Source: JABWBP01 sp964522165 (lineage in GTDB: Bacteria; Calditrichota; Calditrichia; RBG-13-44-9; J075). From it: 64,000 nucleotides of DNA. The DNA lies in the NCBI GenBank assembly GCA_964522165.1, contig CAZFVV010000003.1, positions 26,437-90,436 of the forward strand, read 5' to 3'. Every line of letters begins with the position of its first letter. Positions within the stretch are counted from its first letter, which is position 1. Below the pieces are notes generated by a model. It was not told where the DNA came from. It saw only the letters and a program-made list of their open reading frames with translations, and made no database searches. Shown here piece after piece: positions 33,271 through 43,800 of the stretch. Made by a program: the position numbers and the translations under genes.

Positions 33271-33514
33271 GTTCATCATCGCCAGTATTTACGGGTCCCG
33301 CATCCCGCAACACCTTTCTCGCTGCACGCCCGGATAGGCCTGCTTATCCGCGTCCTCTTACTATTTTCATTACATTGCCTTCCCGCAACCCTCCCGTCGC
33401 CCAACCTTAGTGATCCTATCACCTTTCTTTAACCGCTTTGTAATATTTCTCCCCTAAACTGTCTTGCCTGATTTAATACAGTCAAACAATTTTCACTTAT
33501 TACGGGAGAAAAAA

Positions 33515-36500
33515 ATGAAACGAACCCTGTACCAGGCGAATGCCAGACTCCGAGAACGGGGACGTTGGCGGCTTTCCGATGTTAGAATGCCCGTAACGCT
33601 CTTCTCGATCCTGTTTACACTCCTTGCCAGCTTTTTACCGAACGCTCTTCCGGCCCAGGACCTTGCTCCCGGGCGGGTGCTCGGGAAATTAGTGGACGCC
33701 GAATCCGGCGATCCCCTGATCGGCGCAAACGTGCTGCTGGAGGGCACTACCCTGGGCGCGTCATCGGACCTGGACGGGGCTTTTATTATTATGGATGCGC
33801 CCCCGGCAGTTTACACCGTGGTGGTCATGTATGTCGGTTACTCGGAAACCCGGGTAGAAAACGTGAAAGTGCTGCCGGGGCAGGCGGTCAAGCTGGATCT
33901 TTCGATCAAACCGGAGGTGATCGAATCCGAAGCGGTGGTGGTGGAAGCCACCTTGATGAAGGATACCGAAGCTTCCCTGCTGAAAAAGCGCCAGAAATCC
34001 GTGGCCATCAGCGACGCCATCAGCGCCGAGGCGATTACCCGCTCCGGCAGCGGCAACGCCGCGGAGGCAATGTCCCAGGTGACCGGCGCTTCCGTGGTGG
34101 ATGGGAAATACGTCTATATCCGGGGACTGGGGGAGCGCTACAGCGCCACCATGCTGAACGGCGCGGAGCTTCCCAGCGCCGACCCGGAGAAAAAAGCGGT
34201 GCAGATGGACCTGTTCCCTTCCAACCTGCTGGATAACATCGTAACCGTCAAAACCTTTACCCCGGATAAACCGGGCAACTTTACCGGGGGAATGGTGGAC
34301 GTGAGCACCAAATCCTACCCGGAAAAACGCACCTTCAAATTGTCCGCCGGTTCGGCTTACAACACCCGGGCCAGCCTGAATTCCGGGTATCTCACCTATG
34401 CCGGCAGCACCTCGGACTGGCGAGGCGTGGATGACGGCCTGCGGGCGCTGCCTGCGGAGCTTCAGCAAAGCCCTGCCCCGCCCAATGGCGCCAGCAGCAC
34501 CACCCGGAAAAACCCGGAGCTGGCCAACCAATTAGACCAGGCCAGCAAAGCATTCGCGCCGGTGATGGCGCCCTCTGCCGGGAAATCCGCCCTCGACGGC
34601 TCGCTCTCCCTTTCCCTGGGAGACCAGGCCAGCCTGTTCGGCCGCCCCTTCGGATACCTGGCCAGTTTTTCTTATAATCACAGCTATTCGTATTATAATG
34701 AAGGGCAGACCGGGAGATGGAAGTTAGGAACCAGCGTATCCGATACCGACTCCCTGACCTCGCAAGTGACTCTGAAAGATGAGAAGGGCAGCGATGAAGT
34801 GCTCTGGGGCGGCTTGCTCACCGCGTCTTCCAAAATTCACCCCAACCATGAAATCGGTTTCAACTTTTTATATACCCGCTCCGGGGAATCGACTTCCCGT
34901 TACTTATTGGGCAACTGGCCGGAGCAATTCGGGGCGGACGCCACCAATACCTTCTTCGAGACCCGGGCGCTGGGTTGGGTAGAACGGAACCTGCAATCCT
35001 ACCAGTTGTCCGGGGAGCACTATTTCAGCGGTTTATTGGGGATGAAGATCGACTGGCGCGGCGCCCTCACCCAAAACACCCAGGATGAGCCGGACATCCG
35101 CTACTTTTCCGATCACTATTCGATTCGCAACGTCGCCGGAACCGATCGCGATACGGTATTGTACTCCATCACCCCTTCCAATTATCCCCAGCCGGCCCGT
35201 TACTTTCGCAATCTGGAAGAAGACGGCCAAAACGGGGCGGTGAACCTGGAAGTTCCCTTCAAAAACTGGAACAGTATCGCCGGCAAATTCAAAATCGGGG
35301 GATTTTATAGCGAAAAAAACCGGGATTTTGAAGAAACCCGCTATGAATACCAGCGCCCTCCTAACATCCGCTATAGCGGGGATTCGGAGGCGTTCTTTGC
35401 GGCTGAAAACATGGGCATCATCGGTTACGACAGCACCCGCAACGAATACATTTTTGGGAACTACATCCAGTTGTCGCCCGATCCCCGGGGCGGCAACTAC
35501 GCGGGAGCGGAGCGGATTTCCGCCGCCTACGGGATGGTCGAAATCCCCTTGCTGCAACGGCTGCGCTTCATCGGCGGGGCGCGCTTCGAGGCTACCCGCA
35601 TGGAAGTATCCAGCCCCAATACCAGCCTGCCGGACAGCCTGCGAAAAGGTGAGTTAACGGGGAATGACTGGCTGCCTTCGCTGAATTTTATTTACCTGCT
35701 TTCCCGGGACATGAACCTGCGCCTGGCTTACGGCCGCACCCTGGCCCGCCCCACCCTGCGGGAAATGGCCCCCTATTCCAGCTTTGAATTCGTGAATGAT
35801 TACCAGTTTACCGGCAATGTGAACTTGGAAAGAAGCCTGATCGATAACTTCGACGTACGCTGGGAATGGTTCGACCGCGCCGGGGAAATTTACGCCGTCA
35901 GCGTTTTTTACAAACAGTTCAAAAACCCCATCGAACGCACCATCATCGCCGAGAGCAGCGCCGATAACCCGGAAGTTACTTACGCGAACGTGGATAAGGG
36001 CGCCGTTATCGGGGTGGAAATCGAAACCCGTAAAAAACTGGATATTGTCCATCCCTGGCTGGCGAATTTCCGCTTAGGGTTCAACCTGGCGGTGGTGAAC
36101 TCCCGGGTGGATATACCGGCGGAAAAGTTAGACCAGATCCGCCAGGTTGACCCGGGCAGGAGCGAATTCACAGAGAATACCCGCCCACTGCAAGGCCAGT
36201 CTCCCTACCTGCTCAACCTGAGCCTGGCTTATGATAATTTCACAACCGGCACCACCGCAGACCTCCACTATAACGCTTTTGGGGATCGCCTGGCGGAAGT
36301 GACCAGCAACGCGACCCCGGACGTTTACGAAAAATCGCGCAGCAGCCTGAATTTTACCCTGGGCCAGCGGATATTAGGCGGTTTGAGCATGAACATCCGG
36401 GCGATGAACCTGCTCGACGCCGCGATACGCTTTACCCACGAATACAAAGGTGTCGAATACGTCCGCCGGGAATACAAAACCGGGCGCCGGTTTTCGTTCG

Positions 36501-36520
36501 GCTTCAGTTATGAATTGTAA
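33515..36520 (+). CDS. TonB-dependent outer-membrane receptor
   Basis: The ATG at 33515, with GGGAGAA just upstream, gives 1001 residues. A signal sequence (VTLFSILFTLLASFLPNALPAQ) is followed by a carboxypeptidase-regulatory-like domain (GKLVDAESGDPLIGANVLLEGTTLG). Then comes the plug domain (SGNAAEAMSQVTGASVVDGKYVYIRGLGERYSATMLNGAEL) and a 22-strand-type barrel with a Tyr/Phe-ended C-terminus (FSFGFSYEL). This subtype is often paired with a secreted T9SS protein, and the next gene is exactly such a protein. The ligand is unknown; it uses TonB energy to import a nutrient across the outer membrane. Confidence 0.92.
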   Translation: MKRTLYQANARLRERGRWRLSDVRMPVTLFSILFTLLASFLPNALPAQDLAPGRVLGKLVDAESGDPLIGANVLLEGTTLGASSDLDGAFIIMDAPPAVYTVVVMYVGYSETRVENVKVLPGQAVKLDLSIKPEVIESEAVVVEATLMKDTEASLLKKRQKSVAISDAISAEAITRSGSGNAAEAMSQVTGASVVDGKYVYIRGLGERYSATMLNGAELPSADPEKKAVQMDLFPSNLLDNIVTVKTFTPDKPGNFTGGMVDVSTKSYPEKRTFKLSAGSAYNTRASLNSGYLTYAGSTSDWRGVDDGLRALPAELQQSPAPPNGASSTTRKNPELANQLDQASKAFAPVMAPSAGKSALDGSLSLSLGDQASLFGRPFGYLASFSYNHSYSYYNEGQTGRWKLGTSVSDTDSLTSQVTLKDEKGSDEVLWGGLLTASSKIHPNHEIGFNFLYTRSGESTSRYLLGNWPEQFGADATNTFFETRALGWVERNLQSYQLSGEHYFSGLLGMKIDWRGALTQNTQDEPDIRYFSDHYSIRNVAGTDRDTVLYSITPSNYPQPARYFRNLEEDGQNGAVNLEVPFKNWNSIAGKFKIGGFYSEKNRDFEETRYEYQRPPNIRYSGDSEAFFAAENMGIIGYDSTRNEYIFGNYIQLSPDPRGGNYAGAERISAAYGMVEIPLLQRLRFIGGARFEATRMEVSSPNTSLPDSLRKGELTGNDWLPSLNFIYLLSRDMNLRLAYGRTLARPTLREMAPYSSFEFVNDYQFTGNVNLERSLIDNFDVRWEWFDRAGEIYAVSVFYKQFKNPIERTIIAESSADNPEVTYANVDKGAVIGVEIETRKKLDIVHPWLANFRLGFNLAVVNSRVDIPAEKLDQIRQVDPGRSEFTENTRPLQGQSPYLLNLSLAYDNFTTGTTADLHYNAFGDRLAEVTSNATPDVYEKSRSSLNFTLGQRILGGLSMNIRAMNLLDAAIRFTHEYKGVEYVRREYKTGRRFSFGFSYEL

Positions 36521-36592
36521 TCTCAGGGTTCAAGTGTTCATGTGTTTGCGTGGTTTGGGCGCTGATACTCGGTGCTTGATGCTTGACAGGTA

Positions 36593-36643
36593 CTCAAAAC
36601 TCAAAACTCGAAACTCAAAACTCAAAACTCGAAACTCAAAACT
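36593..36643. repeat. Heptanucleotide tandem repeat (STRR)
   Basis: Seven consecutive units of 7 bp, alternating CTCAAAA and CTCGAAA, lie between the TonB receptor and its partner gene. It is the clearest true heptamer STRR in the window. Confidence 0.85.
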
Positions 36644-36672
36644 AAGATCATAAACTAACCATAGGAGGTTCT

Positions 36673-39657
36673 ATGTTTTTGCGATTAATGAGCGTCTTTT
36701 TCGTAGCCGCGTTGCAAGGGCTTCTGCTTGCCCAGCCGGTCATTACGATTAAAGACGGCGATATCAACGCCGGCCAGAGCGTTACCTGGACGTCCGACAA
36801 CGCGTACTTGTTGGATGGCCTGGTGTTCGTAGAAGACGGCGCGACCCTTACCATTCAAGCCGGAACCGTGGTCAAAGGCAAAGAAGTGCCCACCACCGGC
36901 GACAACACCAGCGCCCTGATCATCGCCAGGGGCGGGAAAATCTACGCCCTCGGCACCGCCACCCAGCCGGTAATTTTCACCGCGGAGAGCGACGACGTAA
37001 GCGATCCGAACGATTTAACCCTGAACGACCGGGGTTTGTGGGGCGGGTTGATCCTGTTAGGTTACGCGGAGATCAATACCACCACCGGGGTGGGGCAAAT
37101 CGAAGGGATTCCCTCCACGGAACCTCGCGGCTCTTACGGCGGCGGCCACGTTAGCCCCAATGACGACGATAACTCCGGGGTGGTGCGCTACGTTTCCATC
37201 CGCCACGGGGGCAGCGAGATCGGGGCCGGCAACGAGATCAACGGATTGACGTTAGGCGGGGTCGGTCGCGGCACCACCATCGAATACGTGGAAGTGTATA
37301 GCAACTTAGACGACGGTTTCGAGTGGTTCGGGGGCACGGTGAACTGCAAGTACCTGGTGTCGGCCTTTGTGGGCGACGATGATTTCGATTACGACGAAGG
37401 TTACCGGGGCAAAGGGCAGTTCTGGTTTGGGATCAAAGACGTGTTAGTCGGCGGCGGCCGGGTGGCGGAGCAAGACGGGGGCACCGAGCCGGAAGACGGC
37501 CAGCCCTATGCCATCCCGCTGATTTCCAACGTGACCTACTTGGGCGCGGGGGCGGGCAATACTCCGCAGGGCGACGGCGCGGAGCTGATGATTTTCCGCG
37601 ATAACGCCGGGGGCAAGTATTACAACAGCATTTTCACTGATTACAACGGCGCGAACGGGGGGAAGGGAATCACCGTGGAAGATTTGGCCAGCGGGGAAGA
37701 CAGCCGGGCGCGGTTGGAGGCGGGGCAGTTGGTGCTGAACAACAACATCTGGTGGAACTTTGCGGCGGGGAACGGATTGAGCCAGTTTGCGCCGCAGCAG
37801 TTCGTGGCCGACCATTTGGCGGCGAATAACAACCAGATCGTGGACCCGCAGATCAACAGCGTCAGCCGGGCGCAGAACGGGCAGTTGGACCCCCGTCCCA
37901 ACGCTTCCGGCCCTGCCGCCAGCGGCGCGACGCCGGTAAACGATCCCTTCTTCACCCCGGTCAGCTACTACGGCGCGTTCAATCCCGGCGCACCCCTGTG
38001 GACTTCCGGCTGGACCGCGCTCTACGATGAGGAAATCATCTCCCAGACCATCACCATTCAGGATAATTTTATCAATCCCGGCGAGAGCAAAGCCCTCACT
38101 GCCAATAACGTGTACCTGTTAGACGGCCTGGTGTTCGTGGAAGACGGCGCCATCCTCACCATCGAAGCCGGAACGGTGATCAAGGGCAAAGAAGTGCCCA
38201 CCACCGGCGACAACACCAGCGCCCTGATCATTGCCCGGGGCGGGAAAATCTACGCCGAAGGCACCCAGAATTACCCGATTATCTTCACCGCGGAGAGCGA
38301 CGACGTAAGCGATCCGAACGATTTGACCCTGAACGACCGGGGTCTGTGGGGCGGTTTGATCCTGTTGGGCTACGCGGAGATCAATACCACCATCGGGGTG
38401 GGGCAGATCGAAGGGATTCCCTCCACGGAACCGCGCGGCGCTTACGGCGGGGGCCACGTTAGCCCCAATGACGACGATAACTCCGGGGTGGTGCGCTACG
38501 TTTCCATCCGCCACGGGGGCAGCGAGATCGGGGCCGGCAACGAGATCAACGGATTGACGTTAGGCGGGGTCGGTCGCGGCACCACCATCGAATACGTGGA
38601 AGTGTATAGCAACTTAGACGACGGTTTCGAGTGGTTCGGGGGCACGGTGAACTGCAAGTACCTGGTGTCGGCCTTTGTGGGCGACGATGATTTCGATTAC
38701 GACGAAGGTTACCGGGGCAAAGGGCAGTTCTGGTTTGGGATCAAAGACGTGTTAGTCGGCGGCGGCCGGGTGGCGGAGCAAGACGGGGGCACCGAGCCGG
38801 AAGACGGCCAGCCCTATGCCATCCCGCTGATTTCCAACGTGACCTACTTGGGCGCGGGGGCGGGCAATACTCCGCAGGGCGACGGCGCGGAGCTGATGAT
38901 TTTCCGCGATAACGCCGGGGGCAAGTATTACAACAGCATTTTCACTGATTACAACGGCGCGAACGGGGGGAAGGGAATCACCGTGGAAGATTTGGCCAGC
39001 GGGGAAGACAGCCGGGCGCGGTTGGAGGCGGGGCAGTTGGTGCTGAACAACAACATCTGGTGGAACTTTGCGGCGGGGAACGGATTGAGCCAGTTTGCGC
39101 CGCAGCAGTTCGTGGCCGACCATTTGGCGGCGAATAACAACCAGATCGTGGACCCGCAGATCAACAGCGTCAGCCGGGCGCAGAACGGGCAGTTGGACCC
39201 CCGTCCCAACGCTTCCGGCCCTGCCGCCAGCGGCGCGACGCCGGTAAACGATCCCTTCTTCACCCCGGTCAGCTACTACGGCGCGTTCGACCCCAACGCC
39301 CCGGTGCTCTGGACGAATCGTTGGACCGCTTTGAACGGGGAAAGGGTGACCGGCATTAAAGACCGGCAGTTGGATGGCAACGGGCTGGCTCCCAATGCCT
39401 TCGCCCTCAGCCAGAACTATCCCAATCCCTTCAACCCCAGCACCAACATTCGCTACAGCCTGCCGCGGGCGACCAACGTGAAGATTACGGTTTATAACCT
39501 GCGCGGGCAGTTAGTAGCGACGCTGGTGGACGGATACCGGGCCGCCGGCGAGTACCTGGTAACCTGGAACGCCGCCAACCTGGCCAGCGGGGTATATTTC
39601 TACCGCCTGGAAGCGCCGGGGACGGTGGAAACCCGCAAAATGATGCTGCTGCGTTGA
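36673..39657 (+). CDS. T9SS-exported protein with two near-identical tandem domains
   Basis: The protein has 994 residues with an AGGAGG site upstream. A signal peptide (RLMSVFFVAALQGLLLAQ) is followed by two copies of a domain of about 430 residues, each starting ITIKDGDINAG-like and containing GARLTIQAG-like beta-helix openings (GATLTIQAGTVVKGKEVPTTG), YVSIRHGGSEIGAGNEINGL and DDGFEWFGGTVNCKYLVSAF. The C-terminus is a type A sorting domain (LSQNYPNPFNPSTNIRYSL, VTVYNLRGQLVATLV-like, GVYFYRLEAPG, TRKMMLLR). About 836 bp (37145-37980 and 38453-39288) show no difference by eye. It is probably the surface partner of the upstream TonB receptor; the function is unknown. Confidence 0.85.
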   Translation: MFLRLMSVFFVAALQGLLLAQPVITIKDGDINAGQSVTWTSDNAYLLDGLVFVEDGATLTIQAGTVVKGKEVPTTGDNTSALIIARGGKIYALGTATQPVIFTAESDDVSDPNDLTLNDRGLWGGLILLGYAEINTTTGVGQIEGIPSTEPRGSYGGGHVSPNDDDNSGVVRYVSIRHGGSEIGAGNEINGLTLGGVGRGTTIEYVEVYSNLDDGFEWFGGTVNCKYLVSAFVGDDDFDYDEGYRGKGQFWFGIKDVLVGGGRVAEQDGGTEPEDGQPYAIPLISNVTYLGAGAGNTPQGDGAELMIFRDNAGGKYYNSIFTDYNGANGGKGITVEDLASGEDSRARLEAGQLVLNNNIWWNFAAGNGLSQFAPQQFVADHLAANNNQIVDPQINSVSRAQNGQLDPRPNASGPAASGATPVNDPFFTPVSYYGAFNPGAPLWTSGWTALYDEEIISQTITIQDNFINPGESKALTANNVYLLDGLVFVEDGAILTIEAGTVIKGKEVPTTGDNTSALIIARGGKIYAEGTQNYPIIFTAESDDVSDPNDLTLNDRGLWGGLILLGYAEINTTIGVGQIEGIPSTEPRGAYGGGHVSPNDDDNSGVVRYVSIRHGGSEIGAGNEINGLTLGGVGRGTTIEYVEVYSNLDDGFEWFGGTVNCKYLVSAFVGDDDFDYDEGYRGKGQFWFGIKDVLVGGGRVAEQDGGTEPEDGQPYAIPLISNVTYLGAGAGNTPQGDGAELMIFRDNAGGKYYNSIFTDYNGANGGKGITVEDLASGEDSRARLEAGQLVLNNNIWWNFAAGNGLSQFAPQQFVADHLAANNNQIVDPQINSVSRAQNGQLDPRPNASGPAASGATPVNDPFFTPVSYYGAFDPNAPVLWTNRWTALNGERVTGIKDRQLDGNGLAPNAFALSQNYPNPFNPSTNIRYSLPRATNVKITVYNLRGQLVATLVDGYRAAGEYLVTWNAANLASGVYFYRLEAPGTVETRKMMLLR
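37145..39288 (+). repeat. Tandem duplication (offset 1308 bp) inside the T9SS cargo gene
   Basis: The blocks 37145-37980 and 38453-39288 appear identical at every base, including synonymous sites, whereas the flanking parts of the two domains differ at many positions. This pattern points to recent gene conversion or unequal crossing-over, though an assembly artefact cannot be excluded. Confidence 0.85.
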
Positions 39658-39747
39658 AATCCGGAAGATTTTATCTCCCGATGGGGGTAGAAACCCGGTA
39701 AAATTGCTCAATAAATGCGCCAGTTTGAAATTCTCCCGTAACAAACG

Positions 39748-39790
39748 GAGGCGGCGTTTCCTCAGGAAGCGCCGCCTCTGGTGTTTTGAG
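39748..39790 (+). terminator. Rho-independent terminator after the T9SS cargo gene
   Basis: The stem GAGGCGGCG (39748-39756) pairs with CGCCGCCTC (39770-39778) and is extended by TTCC/GGAA around a TCA loop. It is followed by a moderately T-rich tail (tggtgttttg). The rest of the gap 39658-39996 contains no evident gene. Confidence 0.7.
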
Positions 39791-39996
39791 GCCCGCCCAT
39801 ACCGGCGTAAGGCGTACTTCGCGCGGCCATCAAATGCGTATTTCACCGCTGCCGGGCTGCTTCTTCTTCCCCCGGGTAATTTTTTTTGCGAAAAACCCTC
39901 CGATTGGTTAATTTCACGCAAACAATGGTCCCCCTTAATAGAGAGCGGGCGTTGTTGAGAATTTTAGCACCGGTAGCCATTACGAAGGAGTGAACC

Positions 39997-40623
39997 ATGA
40001 AAATGCGCAACGTGTTATGGACCTGGGCGTTCCTGGCCGGGGGTTTCCTGGCCGCGCAGGATAAGTGGGACCTGGATAAAGCCCATTCTTCGGTCAGCTT
40101 CGAAGCGGAGCATATCGTGATGCTCCAGGAAGCGCAGGAAAATGAGGGAGAATTTCTCCTGGGAGCCACCCACGGCGCCTTCAAGGATTTTGATATCACC
40201 TTTACCCAGGGGCGCAGCGATTTCTCCGATAGCCGGGTGGAAGCGGTCATCCGGGTGAACAGCATCGACACCGGGCATGAATTGCGCGACGGGCATTTGA
40301 AATCGGAAAGCTTCTTTTACATGAATAAGTACCCCGTGATCGTTTTCAAAAGCGATTCCTTCGAGAAAACCGGGGAAAACACCTTCAAAATCAGCGGCGA
40401 CCTGACCATGCGAGGGGTCACCAAGCCGGTCGAGATGATTGCCACGCTCACCGGGGAGCCGGTAGAGCGGTCCGGTTACCAGTTCATCTCGATCACCGCA
40501 ACCGGGAAATTGAACCGTTACGATTACGGCCTGCGCTGGAACGAGGTGATGGAAACCGGGGGATTCCGCATCTCCAACTATATTAAATTCTCCATCCAGG
40601 GGAATTTTATGAAGAAGAAATAG
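39997..40623 (+). CDS. YceI-family periplasmic lipid-binding protein
   Basis: The protein has 208 residues. A signal peptide (LWTWAFLAGGFLAAQ) is followed by the YceI lipocalin-like fold: KWDLDKAHSSVSFEAEHIVM, GAFKDFDITF, VEAVIRVNSIDTGHELRDGHLKSESFF, YPVIVFKSDSFE, ISGDLTMRGVTKPVEM. Members bind isoprenoids or polyprenyl lipids in the periplasm. GAAGGAG precedes the ATG. It is probably a single-gene unit. Confidence 0.93.
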   Translation: MKMRNVLWTWAFLAGGFLAAQDKWDLDKAHSSVSFEAEHIVMLQEAQENEGEFLLGATHGAFKDFDITFTQGRSDFSDSRVEAVIRVNSIDTGHELRDGHLKSESFFYMNKYPVIVFKSDSFEKTGENTFKISGDLTMRGVTKPVEMIATLTGEPVERSGYQFISITATGKLNRYDYGLRWNEVMETGGFRISNYIKFSIQGNFMKKK

Positions 40624-40688
40624 GAAGGGTCATCCGCATTCCCGGGGTGCAAAACTGAAGCTTTACACCCCGGCCGGGTCTAAAAACC

Positions 40689-40722
40689 GCAACCCCGGCT
40701 GCGTTCATGCAGCCGGGGTTGC
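40689..40722. terminator. Strong hairpin between convergent genes (possible bidirectional terminator)
   Basis: A perfect 14-bp stem, GCAACCCCGGCTGC and its complement, has a 6-nt loop. It lacks a clear T tract on either side, so its terminator function is only probable. It separates YceI (plus) from the giant adhesin (minus). A word tract 'cgcatcacgtt/gcgtattccg' follows at 40779-40847 and includes the adhesin stop. Confidence 0.55.
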
Positions 40723-40778
40723 TTCAGGCATTCTCCCCGTCCCACCGAAAGATGTTTACGGATGAAGCGTAAAAGGTA

Positions 40779-40847
40779 ATTTCACGCATCACGTTTTCGC
40801 ATTACGGAACACGGAATGCGTATTTCGTATTGCGTATTCCGTTTCAC
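40779..40847. repeat. Word-repeat tract overlapping the giant gene's stop codon
   Basis: The words 'ttcacgcatcacg', 'attacgg', 'gaatgcgtatttcg', 'tattgcgtattccg' and 'tttcac' repeat. The minus-strand stop (40844-40846) reads from 'tca' in the tract. The tract is similar to that at 62201-62312. Confidence 0.6.
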
Positions 40848-43800
40848 TTCAGGAGCATCATCTTCTGCACTTTGCTAAACGATCCCGCTTTGAGCACATA
40901 GACGTACATTCCCGAGGCCAGGTGCGAAGCGTCGAAGGAAACCGCGTGCCGCCCGGCTTCCCGGCGCCCGTTGACCAGTTCCGCCACCTTCTGCCCTAAG
41001 ATGTTATAGACCGCCAGGCTCACCTCGCTGGCTTCCGGCAGGTCGTAGCGGATGGTCGTGGCCGGGTTGAAGGGGTTGGGATAATTAGCATGCAGATCGA
41101 ACCGTTCCGGCAGGTCTTCAAAACTCCACAGGATCGGCTGCTGCCCGTCGCCTTTATAGAGGATATTCCCTGGGGGCACAATGTTCTTGGCTATTTTCTG
41201 TTGCAAGTTAACCTTTTCAGCCAGGTTCTTTGCCAGTTCGTCGTTGGAAGTAGTGTTATCCGTCAACAATATAGAGACATAGGTCAGCACGTCCCCGGCG
41301 GTGCGATTGTCTTTGGTGACCACGGTGTACTGGCCGATCTTCAAAGAAGCGAAGTTCAGCACCAGCGCGGCCAACTGCTGCCGGGCGCGTTTCCACATCG
41401 GTGTATTGCCTTTAACGCTCAACATATCGTGCCACTCTTCAAAAGTGGTTTTTCCGGCAAAGATGTTGAAATGCGGTGTATAGTGTTGATGCACCAGATC
41501 AATATAATCGTAGAGATCCTGCTCGCTCTCCTGGGCGTGGCCGCAGCCGCTGAGATGCACGTCAAACTGGTGTTTCCAGTAGCCCATGCTGCGGGCCTGG
41601 TTGCAGATTACTTCTTTCGTCAGGATGAAATTTAGCGCGCCCGGGCAACCGGCGTTCAAATCCACCTCTTTGGGATTTTCATTTGCCGAATAACCTAACG
41701 GCTCCACGATCATCACCTGGTAGCTATCCGCGGGAACATCGCTGAATTCATAATTTCCCTGGGCGTTGGTGAGTTGGTCCGGGAAGGCGGGTAGCGGCAT
41801 GCCATCCTTATCTAACAGCTTCACGGTCACGTTCGCCAGGCCGTTTCCGTTTACCTTTACTCTTCCGGAAATATCGCAAAAAGTTTGCTGGCTGACGCCA
41901 TGCCCGCTAACCAATACGGAATCCAACTCGCAGGAAGCGTCATGCTCGAAGAATATCTTCCCGCTGAAGGTTCCGGCTGCGCCGGGCGCAAACTGAATCG
42001 TGAAAGTCGCGTTTCCGCTGGCGGCAATGGTTGTCGGATCGTTTGGCGTTACCGTAAAGTTGGGATCATTGGAAGTCGCCGCGCTAACAGTTAGAACCGC
42101 ATTACCCGAATTCGACACTTCCACAACCTGGGTGGCGTTGCCGCCGGGATTCACGCTGCCAAAATTCAGGCTGGAAGGAGACAGCGCGAATAGTTGGTAG
42201 TTGACCGGGTTGCTGAATTTGAACGCTTCGCCCAAATCGCCGACGATGAAGCCTTGCCCGGCAATGATCTCGATATCTTCCAACAGCAGGCCGATTTCGA
42301 TATCCACCGGCGTCCAGGTGTCGCCGCAATCTTCGGTCTTCAACACCGTGCCGTCCTCGCCCACGCAGTAAGCGATTTTGGGGCTGACCACTTTGCAGGC
42401 CTTCATATCTACCGTTACCCCGCTGGCGAGCGGTTCCCAGGTCAACCCGCCGTTGCGGGTGCGGCAAATGATCCCGCCGGCGCCCACAATGTAACCGAAG
42501 TTCTCATTCACAAAAGCGCAGGCATAGAAGGTATTTATGACCGTAGGCCCAGGATTCACCGGAACCCAGCCGCCGTTCACGTATTTGCACACCGTACCGT
42601 TTTCCCCGACCGCATAGGCCGTCGTGCCGATAGCATACACGCCGTAGAAAGTAATGTTTACGCCGGTGGTTTGGAGCGTCCAGACACTTCCGTTGTAGAT
42701 GTAGATGGTTCCGACGCTGCCTACCACCCAACCCAGGCTGGCGCTGATGAAGGAGGCGTCATAGAAAGTCACCGTAGTGTCGGGGCTGTAAACGGAACAA
42801 CTCTGCCCGAAATCATCGGTGTGGCAGATATGCCCTTTGCTGCCGAACCCGAACAGGCGATTGCCCGCAAACCGCACTGCGTGCAGGTTGACGCCGGGAT
42901 CGGTGATCTGGAGCGTCCAGTTCGCCCCGCCGTCGGTGGTTAATAGTACCCGGCCGCCGTAGCCGACCACGCTGCCTTGCATCGCATTGATGAAGGAGAC
43001 CCCGATCAGGCGGGTGGAAACTCCGGTGTTCAGCGCCGTGTAGGCGGAAGAAACCGCGGTTCCGCTTACCGCCAGGGCAGAAGCAATACAGTCGCCGTCG
43101 TGGGTAAAGCTGATGCTGGCGCTGGCCGTACCGGTAACCGTGGGGCTGAAGGTAATGCTGAAGACCTGGCTGGTCCCGGCGCTTACCACCGCGCTGGCCG
43201 GAGAAATGGTGAATTCGGGATTATCCGAAGCGATGGAAGAAATATCCAGATCGATGGTTCCATCGTTGGTGACGGTGATGCTGCCGGCGCTGGTGGAGCC
43301 TACGCTGGCGGTTTCCACTGCCAGCGTGTCGCCGGAAAGCGCAAACAATTGGTAATTGGCGATGGTGGAGTTGCTGAATTTGAACGCCTCGCCTAAGTCG
43401 CCGACGATGAAGCCCTGCCCGTTGGCGATGTCAATATCTTCTAAAATGAGATTCAGATCGATATTCACCTGCGTCCAGGTCTCCCCGCAGTCAACCGTTT
43501 GCAGCACCACCCCGTCGTCGCCTAAGCAGTAGGCCACCTTGGGGCTGATGATCTTGCAGGCGCGCAGGTTCACGTTTACCCCGCTGTTCAGCGCCACCCA
43601 GGTCGCCCCGCCGTCGCGGGTGCGGCAAATAGTCCCATTTTCGCCCACCGCGTAGCCGCACTTCGGGTTCACGAACGCCACCCCGTAAAAGGTGACGTTG
43701 GTATTGCTGGTCTGCGGAACCCAAACCCCGCCAACATATTTGCAGATGGTTCCCAGTTCGCCCACCGCATAGGCCGTGGTTCCGATGGCGTGAACGCCAT

